A DNA stretch of 64,000 bases, taken from assembly GCF_003633755.1 (NCBI RefSeq), contig NZ_RBIL01000003.1, forward strand, positions 186,001-250,000, given 5' to 3'. The position numbers and the translations under genes were made by a program. The DNA comes from Solirubrobacter pauli. GTDB lineage: Bacteria; Actinomycetota; Thermoleophilia; Solirubrobacterales; Solirubrobacteraceae. Shown here in pieces: positions 40,595 to 48,381 of this stretch. Every line of letters begins with the position of its first letter. The stretch's first letter is position 1. The notes under the pieces were generated by a model that saw only the letters and a program-made list of their open reading frames with translations, was not told where the DNA came from and did no database searches.

Positions 40595-40668
40595 CGCCCC
40601 CGGTTGGATTCGAACCAACGACCTGCGGATTAGAAGTCCGCTGCTCTATCCAGCTGAGCTACAGGGGC
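40595..40668 (-). tRNA. tRNA-Arg (anticodon TCT)
   Basis: Cloverleaf on the minus strand: acceptor GCCCCTG pairs with CGGGGGC (one T-G wobble), D-arm GCTCAGCTGGATAGAGC, anticodon loop CTTCTAA within GCGGA/TCCGC, and TpsiC arm GTTGG-TTCGAAT-CCAAC. CCA is not encoded. Its 3' 27 bp are the right att copy of the island, which extends from the 3' end. Confidence 0.97.
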
Positions 40669-40707
40669 TTGGCGGCGCAGCTTAGATGCTGCGCCGCCCG
40701 GAACCGG

Positions 40708-42378
40708 TCAGCACGGCGTGGGCTTGCCGCCGGGCGGCTGGCACCGGGTGGTGACCAGCGGGGCCTTCCCGGGGCGGATCTTCAGCGTCTTGATGGCCGT
40801 GGCCATGGCCGGGTGGGAGATCGTCACGGTGATGGTCGAGCCGGCCTTCAGGGGCTTCTTGATCAGGGGCTTGAGGGAGACGGTGCCGGAGGCGTTGGTC
40901 TTCTTGAAGCCCCTGGCGGAGACGGTGGAGCCGGCCGGGACGCCCTTGACGACGAGCGAGGTGAGCTTGGTCGCCTTCGGGGTCTTGTTGGAGAAGCCGA
41001 AGGCGAGGGTGACGATGATCTGGGGCGCGGCCGCCGCGGACTTGGCGCCGCCGAGCGGGGTCGAGCCGCCCGCGCCGCCGCCGACCGGAGCCGCGCCGCC
41101 GCCGCCGCCACCGCCGCCGCCCGAAGGCGGGCCCGGCTCGGGCACGACCACGGCCGCCGGCGCGGGCACGACCGTGAAGGTCCGCTTGACCGGCGCCGAC
41201 TCGACGTTGCCGACCGCGTCGGTGGCCCGCACCTCGAAGGCGTAGGTGCCCGGCGCGAAGCCCGAGGCGGCGTGGCCGCTCGCCGCCGAGCAGGGGGCGA
41301 AGGCGCCGGGCGTGAGGGCCGCCGGGTAGACGCGGCACGCGTAGGTCACGCCGGGCTCGCTCGCGGTGAACGACCAGCCCACGGAAGTCGCGGTGGTGGT
41401 GGCGCCGTCCTCCACGTCGGAGACGAGGCTCGTGACCGGGGCGACGGCGTCGATCGAGAAGCTGCGGGAGACGTCCGTCACGTTGCCGGCGGCGTCGGTC
41501 ACGCGCGTGGTGAAGACGTAGGTGCCGTGTGGCTTGCCGGAGACGGTGTGCGAGCCGGCGCCGCCCGAGCAGGCGCCGAAGGCCGCCGGGGAGCCGGTCG
41601 GCACGACGCTGCACGCGACGGTCGTGGCGGTGGTGTCGGTCGTGGTCAGGGCCCACGTCTGGGTGGAGCCGCCGGGGAACGCGGCGCCCGAAGGGCCGGT
41701 GACGCCGACGGCCGGCGCGGTGTTGTCGACCGTCACCGGGACGCTGCTCGCGCTCGACAGCCCCGCGGCGTCGAAGGCGGTCGCGCTCGCCTGGTAGCCG
41801 CCGTCCTTCATGCCGGCGGTCGGGATGGTCGCGGCGTACGGGGGCGTCTCGTCGACGATCGTGGTGCCGCCGACGGCGAAGACCACGCGGACCACGCCGG
41901 CGTTGTCGCTCGCGGTCGCGCCCAGCGCCACGCCGCCGCGCACCACTGCGCCGGAGCCGACGCCCGACAGGCCGACCGACGGCGCGGAGACGTCGCGGAA
42001 GGTCGCGGTGACCGACAGGTCGTCCTCGAGGACGACGCCGCACACGCCGGTGCCGGAGCAGTCGCCGCTCCAGCCGTTGAAGGCGAAGCCGGGCGCGGAG
42101 GTGGTCGCTCGCAGGGTCGTGCCGCGCGGCTCCATGTGGCAGACGGGCTTGCCGCGGTCGTCGAGCTCGCAGACCTTCTCGTCCGCGAAGAGCTCGGTGC
42201 AGTCACCGGTGGTGGCTCCGCCGAGGGCGCGGGTGCAGTTGATGCCGGTGCCGGTCACGGCCCCGGGGCCGGTCACGCTCACGCGCAAGGTGCCGGAGGC
42301 CAGCGCGGGTGAAGCGCCGACCGCCAAGGCGGCAACACACAGCAGGGCGACACGACTGAACATCGACACGGGAGACAT
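40708..42378 (-). CDS. Secreted Ig-repeat surface protein
   Basis: 556-aa exported protein. Signal peptide MFSRVALLCVAALAVGASPALA; an N-terminal beta domain with the divergent InlB-like phrase FAFNGWSGDCSGTGVCGVVLEDDLSVTATF; then three Ig-like repeats each with a DNAG/DAAGN/DAVGN turn (about residues 140-440); a Gly-rich hinge (GGGGGGGGG, near 453); and a C-terminal module ending KTLKIRPGKAPLVTTRC that recurs in the protein at 50697-52097. No LPXTG. Probably a cell-surface adhesive or structural protein. Start ATG 42378 (MSPVSMFSR). Confidence 0.88.
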   Translation of the reverse strand: MSPVSMFSRVALLCVAALAVGASPALASGTLRVSVTGPGAVTGTGINCTRALGGATTGDCTELFADEKVCELDDRGKPVCHMEPRGTTLRATTSAPGFAFNGWSGDCSGTGVCGVVLEDDLSVTATFRDVSAPSVGLSGVGSGAVVRGGVALGATASDNAGVVRVVFAVGGTTIVDETPPYAATIPTAGMKDGGYQASATAFDAAGLSSASSVPVTVDNTAPAVGVTGPSGAAFPGGSTQTWALTTTDTTATTVACSVVPTGSPAAFGACSGGAGSHTVSGKPHGTYVFTTRVTDAAGNVTDVSRSFSIDAVAPVTSLVSDVEDGATTTATSVGWSFTASEPGVTYACRVYPAALTPGAFAPCSAASGHAASGFAPGTYAFEVRATDAVGNVESAPVKRTFTVVPAPAAVVVPEPGPPSGGGGGGGGGAAPVGGGAGGSTPLGGAKSAAAAPQIIVTLAFGFSNKTPKATKLTSLVVKGVPAGSTVSARGFKKTNASGTVSLKPLIKKPLKAGSTITVTISHPAMATAIKTLKIRPGKAPLVTTRCQPPGGKPTPC

Positions 42379-42456
42379 CCTTGGCTCGGGCTCGTTGCCC
42401 CGCGAAGGAAACGCCGCCCGCCTTGTGAACCCCTTGGCGCGACCTTGGCGCGCGAG

Positions 42457-43116
42457 TCAGACGCGCCGATACAGCCGCCCGGGACGCCCGGGCCCTTCGG
42501 ATCGCTGCGAGCCGGTGTCCTCGAGCAGGCCCGTGCCGCGCATGTCACGGCGGAAGTTCGCCGCGTCCACGACCTCGCCGCGCAGCGCCTCGTAGAGCTG
42601 CTGGGCCTGGCGGAGCGTGAACGGCTCGGGCAGGAGCGCGAGCGCCTTGCGCACGAACCAGACCTTGTCCCCCACCCGCGCGTGCAGGCGCCAGATGCCG
42701 TCGTCGACGATCGTCGCGTGGTCGAGCGCGAGCTCCGGCAGCCGGTCGACCGGATGCCAGGACGCCTCGCGCTCCGCCGGGGTCTCCTCCGGCAGCGTCT
42801 CGGGGCGCACGAGCGCCATGTAGGCGATCGTCGGGAGCCAGCCGCGTGGATCACGCGCCGGGTCGGCGTACGTGCGCAGCTGCTCGAGGTGGACCGACCC
42901 GACGCCGGTCTTCTCCCGCAGCTTGCGCTCGGCGGTCTCGCTGGGTGCCTCCGACGCGCCGACGAACCCGCCGGGCAACGAGAACATCCCGCGCTGCGGC
43001 TCCTCGAGACGGCGGGCCAGCAACACGCACAGCCGGCCGTCGAGCAGCGTGAACACCACGGGATCGGCCGTCAGGCCGATCGGCGCCTCGTACCCCGCGG
43101 TGTTGGTCGCCTTCAC
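42457..43116 (-). CDS. NrtR-like Nudix-domain transcriptional regulator
   Basis: 219 aa. N-terminal Nudix fold: PVVFTLLDGRLCVLLARR, EEPQRGMFSLPGGFVGASEAPSETAERKLREKTG. The Nudix box reads REKTG in place of RELxEE, so catalysis is probably lost, as in NrtR regulators of NAD metabolism; LEQLRTYADPARDPRGW is an NrtR hallmark. C-terminal winged helix: PFTLRQAQQLYEALRGEVVDAANFRRDMRGTGLLEDTG. GTG start at 43116 overlaps the upstream stop (GTGA). NrtR senses ADP-ribose or NAD+; no NAD genes are adjacent here, so its target is uncertain. Confidence 0.85.
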   Translation of the reverse strand: MKATNTAGYEAPIGLTADPVVFTLLDGRLCVLLARRLEEPQRGMFSLPGGFVGASEAPSETAERKLREKTGVGSVHLEQLRTYADPARDPRGWLPTIAYMALVRPETLPEETPAEREASWHPVDRLPELALDHATIVDDGIWRLHARVGDKVWFVRKALALLPEPFTLRQAQQLYEALRGEVVDAANFRRDMRGTGLLEDTGSQRSEGPGRPGRLYRRV

Positions 43117-44702
43117 TGCACCGTGGCGGCGACGACGTCCCGCACGGCGGCGACGAACGCGTCGACGTCCGCTTCGGTCGTGTCCCACGAGCACATCCAG
43201 CGCACCTCGCCGGTGGCCTCGTTCCACTCGTAGAACTTGAACGAGCGCTGGAGCTCCCCGGCCGCGCCGGGCGGCAGGATCGCGAAGACGCCGTTGGCCT
43301 GGACGGGCTGGGTGACCTCGACGTGCTCGCGCACGCCGTCGGCGAGCCGCTGCGCCATCGCGTTCGCGTTCCCCGCCGACCGCCGCCACAGGTCGCCGTC
43401 GAGCAGCGCGAGCAGCTGGGCGCTGACGAAGCGCATCTTCGACGCGAGCTGCATCGACTGCTTGCGCAGGTACAGCAGCGACGGCGCGAGCTCCGGGTTG
43501 AGCACGAGCACCGCCTCGGCGGCGAGCAGGCCGATCTTGGTGCCGCCGACGCTGACGACGTCGGCGCCCACGTCGGTCGTGATCGCCCGCAGGTCCACGT
43601 CCAAGGACGCCGCGGCGTTCGCCAGCCGCGAGCCGTCGATGTGGAACAGCATCCCGTGCGCGTGCGCGTGGTCGGCGAGCGCGCGCAGCTCCTCGACCGT
43701 GTAGAGCGTGCCGAGCTCGGTCGACTGCGTGACGCTCACGACGCCCGGCTGGACGGCGTGCTCGTCGCCGATCCGCGTCACGCGGGTGTCGACCAGCGAG
43801 GGCGTGAGCTTGCCGTCCGGCGTCGGCACCGTCAGCAGCTTGATCGCGCCCATCACCTCGGGCGCGCCGCCCTCGTCGACGTTCAGGTGCGCGGTCTCGG
43901 CGCAGATCACGCCCTGCCACGGCCGCAGCATCGCCCGCAGGCCGACGACGTTCGCGCCGGTGCCGTTGAAGACCGGGAAGATGTCCCGCGTCCCGAACAC
44001 CTCGGCGGAGCGGTCCCGCAGGCGGTCGGTCCACTCGTCGGCCCCGTAGGACACGGCGTGACCGACGTTGGCGGCGTTGATCGCCTCCAGCGCTTCGGGA
44101 AGGATCGGGGCGTAGTTGTCGGAGGCGAAGGCGCGCATCGGCTTCGACTCTAGGACACGGACGGTGACGGTTCCGGGAGGAACCTCGGTGAGCCCGGCGT
44201 CGCGCACCTCGGCGACGCAGCCGTCCAGCCGCTCCCAGTCGCGGGGCACGACCACCCGCGCGTGCGTGACGTCCAGACCGAGCTGGTCCGCCATCACCGC
44301 CGCGTGCGCGATCTGCGCGAGCGTCTTGCCGGTGCTCATGGTCACGTGCGGGTTGACCGCGTAGACCACCGGGGCCGAGGCGGAGGCGGGCGGCGCGTCG
44401 AGCTCCGTCGACATCGCCTGGATCTTCATCAGCGTCTCGCTGCGCTCCGAGCGCCGCCGCGGCGGGAGCGCGATCACGCCGTCCCCGCCGACCGCGTGCG
44501 GCTCCTCCAGCAACCGCGCGAACTGGGACGGCTGCCGCGCCCGCAGCACCACCTTCCCCGCGCGTGCGAGCCACTCGGCGGGCATGTCGAACTGCCGCAC
44601 CGCCCGCACCGCGGCGAGCCCGACCATCCGCCCGCCCGCGTCCAGCGACGTGAACGCACCGCGCCGGACCACGATGTACATGCGGTAGGGGTCTTCGCTC
44701 AC
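43113..44702 (-). CDS. Fused Pth2-like / L-threonine aldolase-type PLP protein
   Basis: 529 aa in one frame. Residues about 8-90 and 111-187 are two Pth2 (peptidyl-tRNA hydrolase 2)-like repeats: the first (YIVVRRGAFTSLDAGGRMVGLAAVRAV) has lost the GK signature, the second (VVYAVNPHVTMSTGKTLAQIAHAA) keeps it. From M189 (MRAFASDNYAPILPEAL) to the end is a beta-eliminating-lyase/threonine aldolase domain: FPVFNGTGANVVGL, AETAHLNVDEGGAPE, FHIDGSRLANAA and PLP lysine in SVGGTKIG. Start GTG 44702 overlaps the upstream stop (GTGA). An internal ATG at 44138 could give the aldolase alone. Fusion of these activities is unusual; the aldolase would split threonine or a related beta-hydroxy amino acid. 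Confidence 0.85.
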   Translation of the reverse strand: MSEDPYRMYIVVRRGAFTSLDAGGRMVGLAAVRAVRQFDMPAEWLARAGKVVLRARQPSQFARLLEEPHAVGGDGVIALPPRRRSERSETLMKIQAMSTELDAPPASASAPVVYAVNPHVTMSTGKTLAQIAHAAVMADQLGLDVTHARVVVPRDWERLDGCVAEVRDAGLTEVPPGTVTVRVLESKPMRAFASDNYAPILPEALEAINAANVGHAVSYGADEWTDRLRDRSAEVFGTRDIFPVFNGTGANVVGLRAMLRPWQGVICAETAHLNVDEGGAPEVMGAIKLLTVPTPDGKLTPSLVDTRVTRIGDEHAVQPGVVSVTQSTELGTLYTVEELRALADHAHAHGMLFHIDGSRLANAAASLDVDLRAITTDVGADVVSVGGTKIGLLAAEAVLVLNPELAPSLLYLRKQSMQLASKMRFVSAQLLALLDGDLWRRSAGNANAMAQRLADGVREHVEVTQPVQANGVFAILPPGAAGELQRSFKFYEWNEATGEVRWMCSWDTTEADVDAFVAAVRDVVAATVQ

Positions 44703-45058
44703 AGCGAGACGCCGAGCCACACGATGACGAGCGAGACCAGCAGGATCGCGCCCTGCAGCCAGTGCGCCGCGCCGTTGCGCAGGTGCCACAGGATCAGCGC
44801 GCCCGCGATCACGAACAGCGTCAGCTTCGCCTGCAGCGTCGAGTCGTCCCAGAGGTGCCGCTCGGACGCCATGTACGCGCCCGAGAGCAGGAGGACGCCC
44901 AGCGCGGCCAGCGACATCCAGCCGAACCGCCGCGCCACCGCGCGCAGCCCTTCGCGGTCACGACCACGCAGCCCCGGCACGACCGCGAGCCCGAGCACGA
45001 GCTGCCCGCCGACGAACGTGGCCATGGCCAGCAGGTGCAGGTAGAGCGCGAGGGTCAT
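44699..45058 (-). CDS. Small CopD/DUF2269-like four-helix membrane protein
   Basis: 119 aa with four TM helices: TLALYLHLLAMATFVGGQLVLGLAVVPGL, GWMSLAALGVLLLSGAYMA, LQAKLTLFVIAGALILWHL, and WLQGAILLVSLVIVWLGV. The helix-1 HLLAMATFVGG pattern with His and the short size recall CopD-domain and DUF2269-type proteins that may bind heme or copper. ATG at 45058; the frame is open further but through the tRNA-Pro gene. Coupled to the aldolase fusion by GTGA. Confidence 0.8.
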   Translation of the reverse strand: MTLALYLHLLAMATFVGGQLVLGLAVVPGLRGRDREGLRAVARRFGWMSLAALGVLLLSGAYMASERHLWDDSTLQAKLTLFVIAGALILWHLRNGAAHWLQGAILLVSLVIVWLGVSL

Positions 45059-45143
45059 GCGGGGCTCAAGTGTCGGCGGCGGCGCGCCGAGAACCGGGGG
45101 GCGATCACCCATGAGCGAAAGGCCTTCACATCGATGATCAAAG

Positions 45144-45218
45144 TCGGGGCGCCCGGATTCGAACCGGGGACCTCGTGCTCCCAAAGCACGCGCGCTAACC
45201 AGGCTGCGCCACGCCCCG
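45144..45218 (-). tRNA. tRNA-Pro (anticodon TGG)
   Basis: Minus-strand cloverleaf: CGGGGCG pairs with CGCCCCG, D-arm GCGCAGCCTGGTTAGCGC, anticodon loop TTTGGGA in CGTGC/GCACG, TpsiC arm CCCGG-TTCGAAT-CCGGG, discriminator A. CCA not encoded. Confidence 0.97.
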
Positions 45219-45295
45219 CTATCGACCAGTATCGCAGCGACTTAAGGAATTACGGCTACCTGCCGATCAAGAGGGCAACAAGAAGTTCTGCTTCC

Positions 45296-45370
45296 CGATA
45301 AAGGCAAACCGTCCGCGAGGACGGGGCGCAAAGCCACGGGGCTCTCCGAGCCAGCCGGGCTACCGAAGGA
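45296..45370 (+). ncRNA. c-di-GMP-I (GEMM-I) riboswitch
   Basis: Diagnostic conserved blocks in order: GGCAAACC (45303-45310), a stem GTCC-GCGA-GGAC closed by a GNRA tetraloop, GGGGCGCAAAGCC (45323-45334), a second hairpin GGCTC-TCC-GAGCC, then CCGGGCTACCGAAGG (45355-45369). This matches the class I cyclic di-GMP aptamer, with its tetraloop on P2 and the GCxxACCG end of P3. It sits 70 nt upstream of the secreted CAP-domain gene, so that gene should respond to c-di-GMP. Confidence 0.9.
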
Positions 45371-45372
45371 TT

Positions 45373-45417
45373 CGTGCCAGCACGGCACGTCGGGTCGACG
45401 GAACACATTGGACCCGA
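45373..45417 (+). promoter_or_regulatory. Expression platform hairpins of the riboswitch
   Basis: Two hairpins directly after the aptamer: CGTGCC-AGCAC-GGCACG (45373-45389) and TCGGGTC...GACCCGA (45390-45396 with 45411-45417, 14-nt loop). They touch the 3' strand of the aptamer and may form a terminator or mask the GAGG ribosome site at about 45427. No U-run is seen, so the ON/OFF direction is unclear. Confidence 0.6.
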
Positions 45418-45439
45418 CTAGTGCGAAGAGGTCGTCGCC

Positions 45440-46123
45440 GTGCTCACCAAGAACATCGTCACCCGTCTCATCCCCGCCGTGGCCGTCACCGCCGGCCTCG
45501 TGTTCGCCGCGCCGGCCAGCGCCGACGCCGCCGCCACGAAGACGAGGGGCACGACCAAGTCCAAGACCGTGAAGGCGAAGATCGCCCTCGGCGACAAGCG
45601 GTCGGGCAAGGCCAAGGCGTCCAAGACGAAGACCAAGGTCCAGGCCAAGGCCTCCGTCGCGCCGTGCACCAACACGACGATCACCCCGGACGCCGGCAAC
45701 CTCGAGCTCGTCCGCGCCGCGCTGCTGTGCCTGCACAACCAGATCCGCGTCCAGGCCGGCCTGCCGACCCTCAAGGACAACGCGAAGCTGCGCAAGGCCG
45801 CGACCGGCCACTCGAACGACATGGTCGACGACGGCTTCTTCGACCACACCAGCCCGAACGGCGACACGTTCGTCGACCGGATCATCGGCGCGGGCTACGC
45901 CAAGCGCAACGACGGTTGGACGATCGGCGAGAACCTCGCGTGGGGCACGGGCGAGCTGAGCACCCCGCAGGCGATCATGGACGCCTGGATGAACTCGGCC
46001 GGCCACAAGGCCAACATCGTCAAGAAGTCCTACAAGGAAGTCGGCATCGCGGTGCGCATCGGCGTCCCGACCGACGGCACCGTCGGCGCGACCGTCACGG
46101 CCGACTTCGGCGCCAAGGTCTGA
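45440..46123 (+). CDS. Secreted CAP-domain (SCP-like) protein
   Basis: 227 aa starting at GTG 45440. Signal peptide MLTKNIVTRLIPAVAVTAGLVFAAPASA, then a Lys/Thr-rich basic spacer (about residues 32-72, many KTK/AK repeats), then a CAP domain (about 85-227) with CLHNQIRVQAGLPTL, HSNDMVDDGFFDHTSPNG, WTIGENLAWGTG and MDAWMNSAGHKANIV, including the two conserved His and the Glu. CAP proteins are secreted and of varied function in bacteria. The basic spacer could bind wall polymers. It is the sole gene under the c-di-GMP riboswitch. Confidence 0.92.
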   Translation: MLTKNIVTRLIPAVAVTAGLVFAAPASADAAATKTRGTTKSKTVKAKIALGDKRSGKAKASKTKTKVQAKASVAPCTNTTITPDAGNLELVRAALLCLHNQIRVQAGLPTLKDNAKLRKAATGHSNDMVDDGFFDHTSPNGDTFVDRIIGAGYAKRNDGWTIGENLAWGTGELSTPQAIMDAWMNSAGHKANIVKKSYKEVGIAVRIGVPTDGTVGATVTADFGAKV

Positions 46124-46150
46124 GCGCGAGAGCGCCTAACATCGACGTCG

Positions 46151-47353
46151 ATGGCCGACGTCGAGCCCCTGCACGCACTTCACTACGACCTCGCGAAGGT
46201 CGGCGGGCTCCAGCCCGTTGCCGCACCGCCCTATGACGTGATCGACGCGGCCCAGCGAGCGGAGCTCCTGGGCCGGTCGCCGTACAACGTCGTCGAGATC
46301 GACCTGCCGCAGTCGGACGGCGATCCCTACGCCCACGCGGCCACGGTCCTCGACGGATGGACGAAGGACGGCGTGGTCGTCCGCGACGACGCCCCCGCGC
46401 TGTGGGCGCTCGCGCAGGACTACACGGGCCCCGACGGTCAGCCGCGCACGCGCCACGGCGTGTTCGCGGCCGTGAAGGTCGAGGACTACGGCCCCGGCCG
46501 CATCCGCCCGCACGAGCGCACGCACCCGGGCCCGAAGGAGGACCGGCTGCGGCTCACGCGCGCGACGCGCGCGAACCTGTCGCCGATCTTCAGCCTCTAC
46601 GACGATCCGCAGAACGCCGCGTGGAAGGCCGTCGAGCCGTTCACGGCCGGCGAGCCGTGGGGCGAGGTGACCGACGACGAGGGCACCACGCACAAGCTCT
46701 GGCGCGTCGACGACCCGCAGGCGATCGAGACCTTCAAGGCCACGCTCGGCCAGACCGAGCTGCTGATCGCCGACGGCCACCACCGCTACGAGACCGCGCG
46801 CGTGTACCAGCAGGAGAACGCGCAGGCCGACCACGTGCTCATGTGCCTCGTCGCGCTGCAGGACGAGGGCCTGACCGTCTTCCCCACCCACCGGCTGGCC
46901 ACGAGCGCCGACATGGACGCGCTCACCGCGGCCTTCGAGCGCGACTGGACCACGGAGCCGACCGACACGCTCAGCATCGGCTACTACGCCGACGGCACCG
47001 AGCAGACGCTCTACCTGAAGGACTGGGCGATCGCCGACAAGGCGCTCGAGGGCAAGCCGGAGCCGTACCGCCGCCTCGACACGGCGGTGCTCGAGAAGCT
47101 GATCCTGATGGACGCGCTCGGCCTCACCGAGGACGACATCTCACACCTGCACGGCCTGGACTACGCGCGCACGCCCGAGCTGGCGCGCGCCAAGGTCGAC
47201 GCGGGCGAGGCGAACGCGGCCTTCCTGATGAACGCGAGCCCGGTCGAGCGGGTGCGCGACGTGGCCGCCGCGGGCGAGAACATGCCGCCCAAGTCGACCT
47301 ACTTCTACCCCAAGGTGTTGACGGGGATGGTGTTCAATCCCCTGGAGGACTAG
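46151..47353 (+). CDS. DUF1015 family protein
   Basis: 400-aa cytoplasmic protein of the conserved DUF1015 family (PF06245-like). Seen: AAPPYDVIDAAQRAELLGRSPYNVVEIDLP, RHGVFAAVKVEDYGPGRIRPHERTHPGPKEDRL, LLIADGHHRYETARVY and FLMNASPVERVRDVAAAGENMPPKSTYFYPK, all core family motifs. Biochemical role unknown. Stop is directly followed by the OsmC start. Confidence 0.92.
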   Translation: MADVEPLHALHYDLAKVGGLQPVAAPPYDVIDAAQRAELLGRSPYNVVEIDLPQSDGDPYAHAATVLDGWTKDGVVVRDDAPALWALAQDYTGPDGQPRTRHGVFAAVKVEDYGPGRIRPHERTHPGPKEDRLRLTRATRANLSPIFSLYDDPQNAAWKAVEPFTAGEPWGEVTDDEGTTHKLWRVDDPQAIETFKATLGQTELLIADGHHRYETARVYQQENAQADHVLMCLVALQDEGLTVFPTHRLATSADMDALTAAFERDWTTEPTDTLSIGYYADGTEQTLYLKDWAIADKALEGKPEPYRRLDTAVLEKLILMDALGLTEDDISHLHGLDYARTPELARAKVDAGEANAAFLMNASPVERVRDVAAAGENMPPKSTYFYPKVLTGMVFNPLED

Positions 47354-47788
47354 ATGGCGCTGATCAACCGATCAGAGAAGACGGCTTCCGGAGCGATGCG
47401 GGCGGTCGCGCGCAAGCGCGAGCGCTACACGCACGACGTGAAGGCGGGCCGGCACACGATCACGGCGGACGAGCCGGAGTCGCAGGGCGGCCAGGACCTC
47501 GGGCCCAGCCCGCAGGAGCTGCTCGCCGCCGCGCTGGCGTCGTGCACGGCCGTGACGATGGAGATGTACGCCGAGCGCAAGGGCTGGAACGTCGACGGCC
47601 TGGAGGTCGACTGCCGCTACTCGCCCGCCGAGCGTGGCTGCCCGACCCGCTTCGAGATGATCATGCGGATGCCCGCCCATCTCAGCGAGGAGCAGGTCGA
47701 GCGCCTGCAGGTGATCGCGGCCAAGTGCCCGGTGCATCGCACCCTCGAGGGCGAGGTCGCCTTCGACGAGCGGGTCGAGCTCACCTGA
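47354..47788 (+). CDS. OsmC family peroxiredoxin-like protein
   Basis: 144-aa OsmC/Ohr-fold protein. The two catalytic cysteines are C64 (LLAAALASCTAVTMEMYAE) and C125 (IAAKCPVHRTL). Such dimeric proteins reduce organic hydroperoxides. ATG at 47354 immediately follows the DUF1015 stop. Arrangement and the YfiB-type C-terminus (CPVHRTLEGEV) place it in the general OsmC group, not Ohr. Confidence 0.93.
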   Translation: MALINRSEKTASGAMRAVARKRERYTHDVKAGRHTITADEPESQGGQDLGPSPQELLAAALASCTAVTMEMYAERKGWNVDGLEVDCRYSPAERGCPTRFEMIMRMPAHLSEEQVERLQVIAAKCPVHRTLEGEVAFDERVELT

Positions 47789-48381
47789 GCCTGCAGGAGG
47801 ATCTGTCGCGCGCGCTCCTCTCCCCCGAGGAGGCGCTCGGCATGTCCGTGCAGGGCGGGCGCACGCACTCGGCGGTGCTGATCCCGCTGTTCTGCGACCC
47901 GGACCGGCGGCTGCACGCCGTGTTCACCAGGCGCCGTGAGGACCTGAGCCGCCACCCCGGCGAGATCTCGTTCCCGGGTGGGCGCCGCGACGACGGCGAG
48001 TCGTTGGAGGAGACGGCGCTGCGCGAGGCCTGGGAGGAGGTCGGGCTTCCGCCCGAGGACGTCACCGTGGTCGGGGCGCTCACGCCGGTCGGCACGTTCG
48101 CGACCGACTACGCGATCTATCCGTTCGTCGGCGTGATCGAGCACGGCTTCGAGTGGGTGATGCAGGAGACCGAGGTCGCCGAGGTGCTCGAGCTGGCGCT
48201 GGACGACCTCGTCGCCGGGCACTCGCTCAAGCGGATGGTGCGGCGCGGCGTCGCGTTCCGGACGGACGTCTACGAGGTCGGCGAGCACATGGTGTGGGGC
48301 GCGACCGCCCGCATCCTCAACGACCTGCTCAGACGCCTAGGAGTCGGTCCACGGCACCCTTGGCGTCTTGAGCGCGAGTGA
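47785..48381 (+). CDS. Nudix hydrolase, CoA pyrophosphatase type
   Basis: 198 aa if started at CTG 47785. Family block SAVLIPLF, FTRRREDLSRHPGEISFPGGRRDDGESLEETALREAWEEVGL, a perfect Nudix box GGx5Ex5-7REAWEEVGL with the UPF0035 phrase LLxxHxGEISFPGG preceding it. Predicted to split CoA or dephospho-CoA to 4'-phosphopantetheine. The first standard start is ATG 47842, but the upstream codons (SLQEDLSRALLSPEEAL) fit the family N-terminus; a CTG overlapping the OsmC stop (CTGA) is the only candidate. 3' end overlaps the convergent gene by 53 bp. Confidence 0.9.
   Translation: MSLQEDLSRALLSPEEALGMSVQGGRTHSAVLIPLFCDPDRRLHAVFTRRREDLSRHPGEISFPGGRRDDGESLEETALREAWEEVGLPPEDVTVVGALTPVGTFATDYAIYPFVGVIEHGFEWVMQETEVAEVLELALDDLVAGHSLKRMVRRGVAFRTDVYEVGEHMVWGATARILNDLLRRLGVGPRHPWRLERE

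Larger units (their letters stand above)
35334..40621. mobile_element. tRNA-Arg-associated genomic island (5.3 kb), no integrase seen
   Basis: An exact 27-bp direct repeat bounds the region: 35334-35360 on the left and 40595-40621 on the right, where it is the 3' end (TpsiC arm and acceptor strand) of the intact tRNA-Arg gene. This is the hallmark of tyrosine-recombinase integration into a tRNA 3' end. Inside, base composition is visibly less GC-rich, coding density is low, and the five recognisable genes are all on the minus strand: two unknown (35748-37099), one unknown (38059-38592) and an AbiEii/AbiEi pair (38952-40381). No integrase, excisionase or replication gene remains, so the element is probably degraded or mobilised in trans. 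Confidence 0.8.

Noticed and set aside
44136-44138. Separate threonine aldolase gene starting at ATG 44138
   Set aside because: The same frame is continuous from a GTG that overlaps the upstream stop, and the preceding 188 residues have Pth2-like sequence, so a single fused gene is the better reading.
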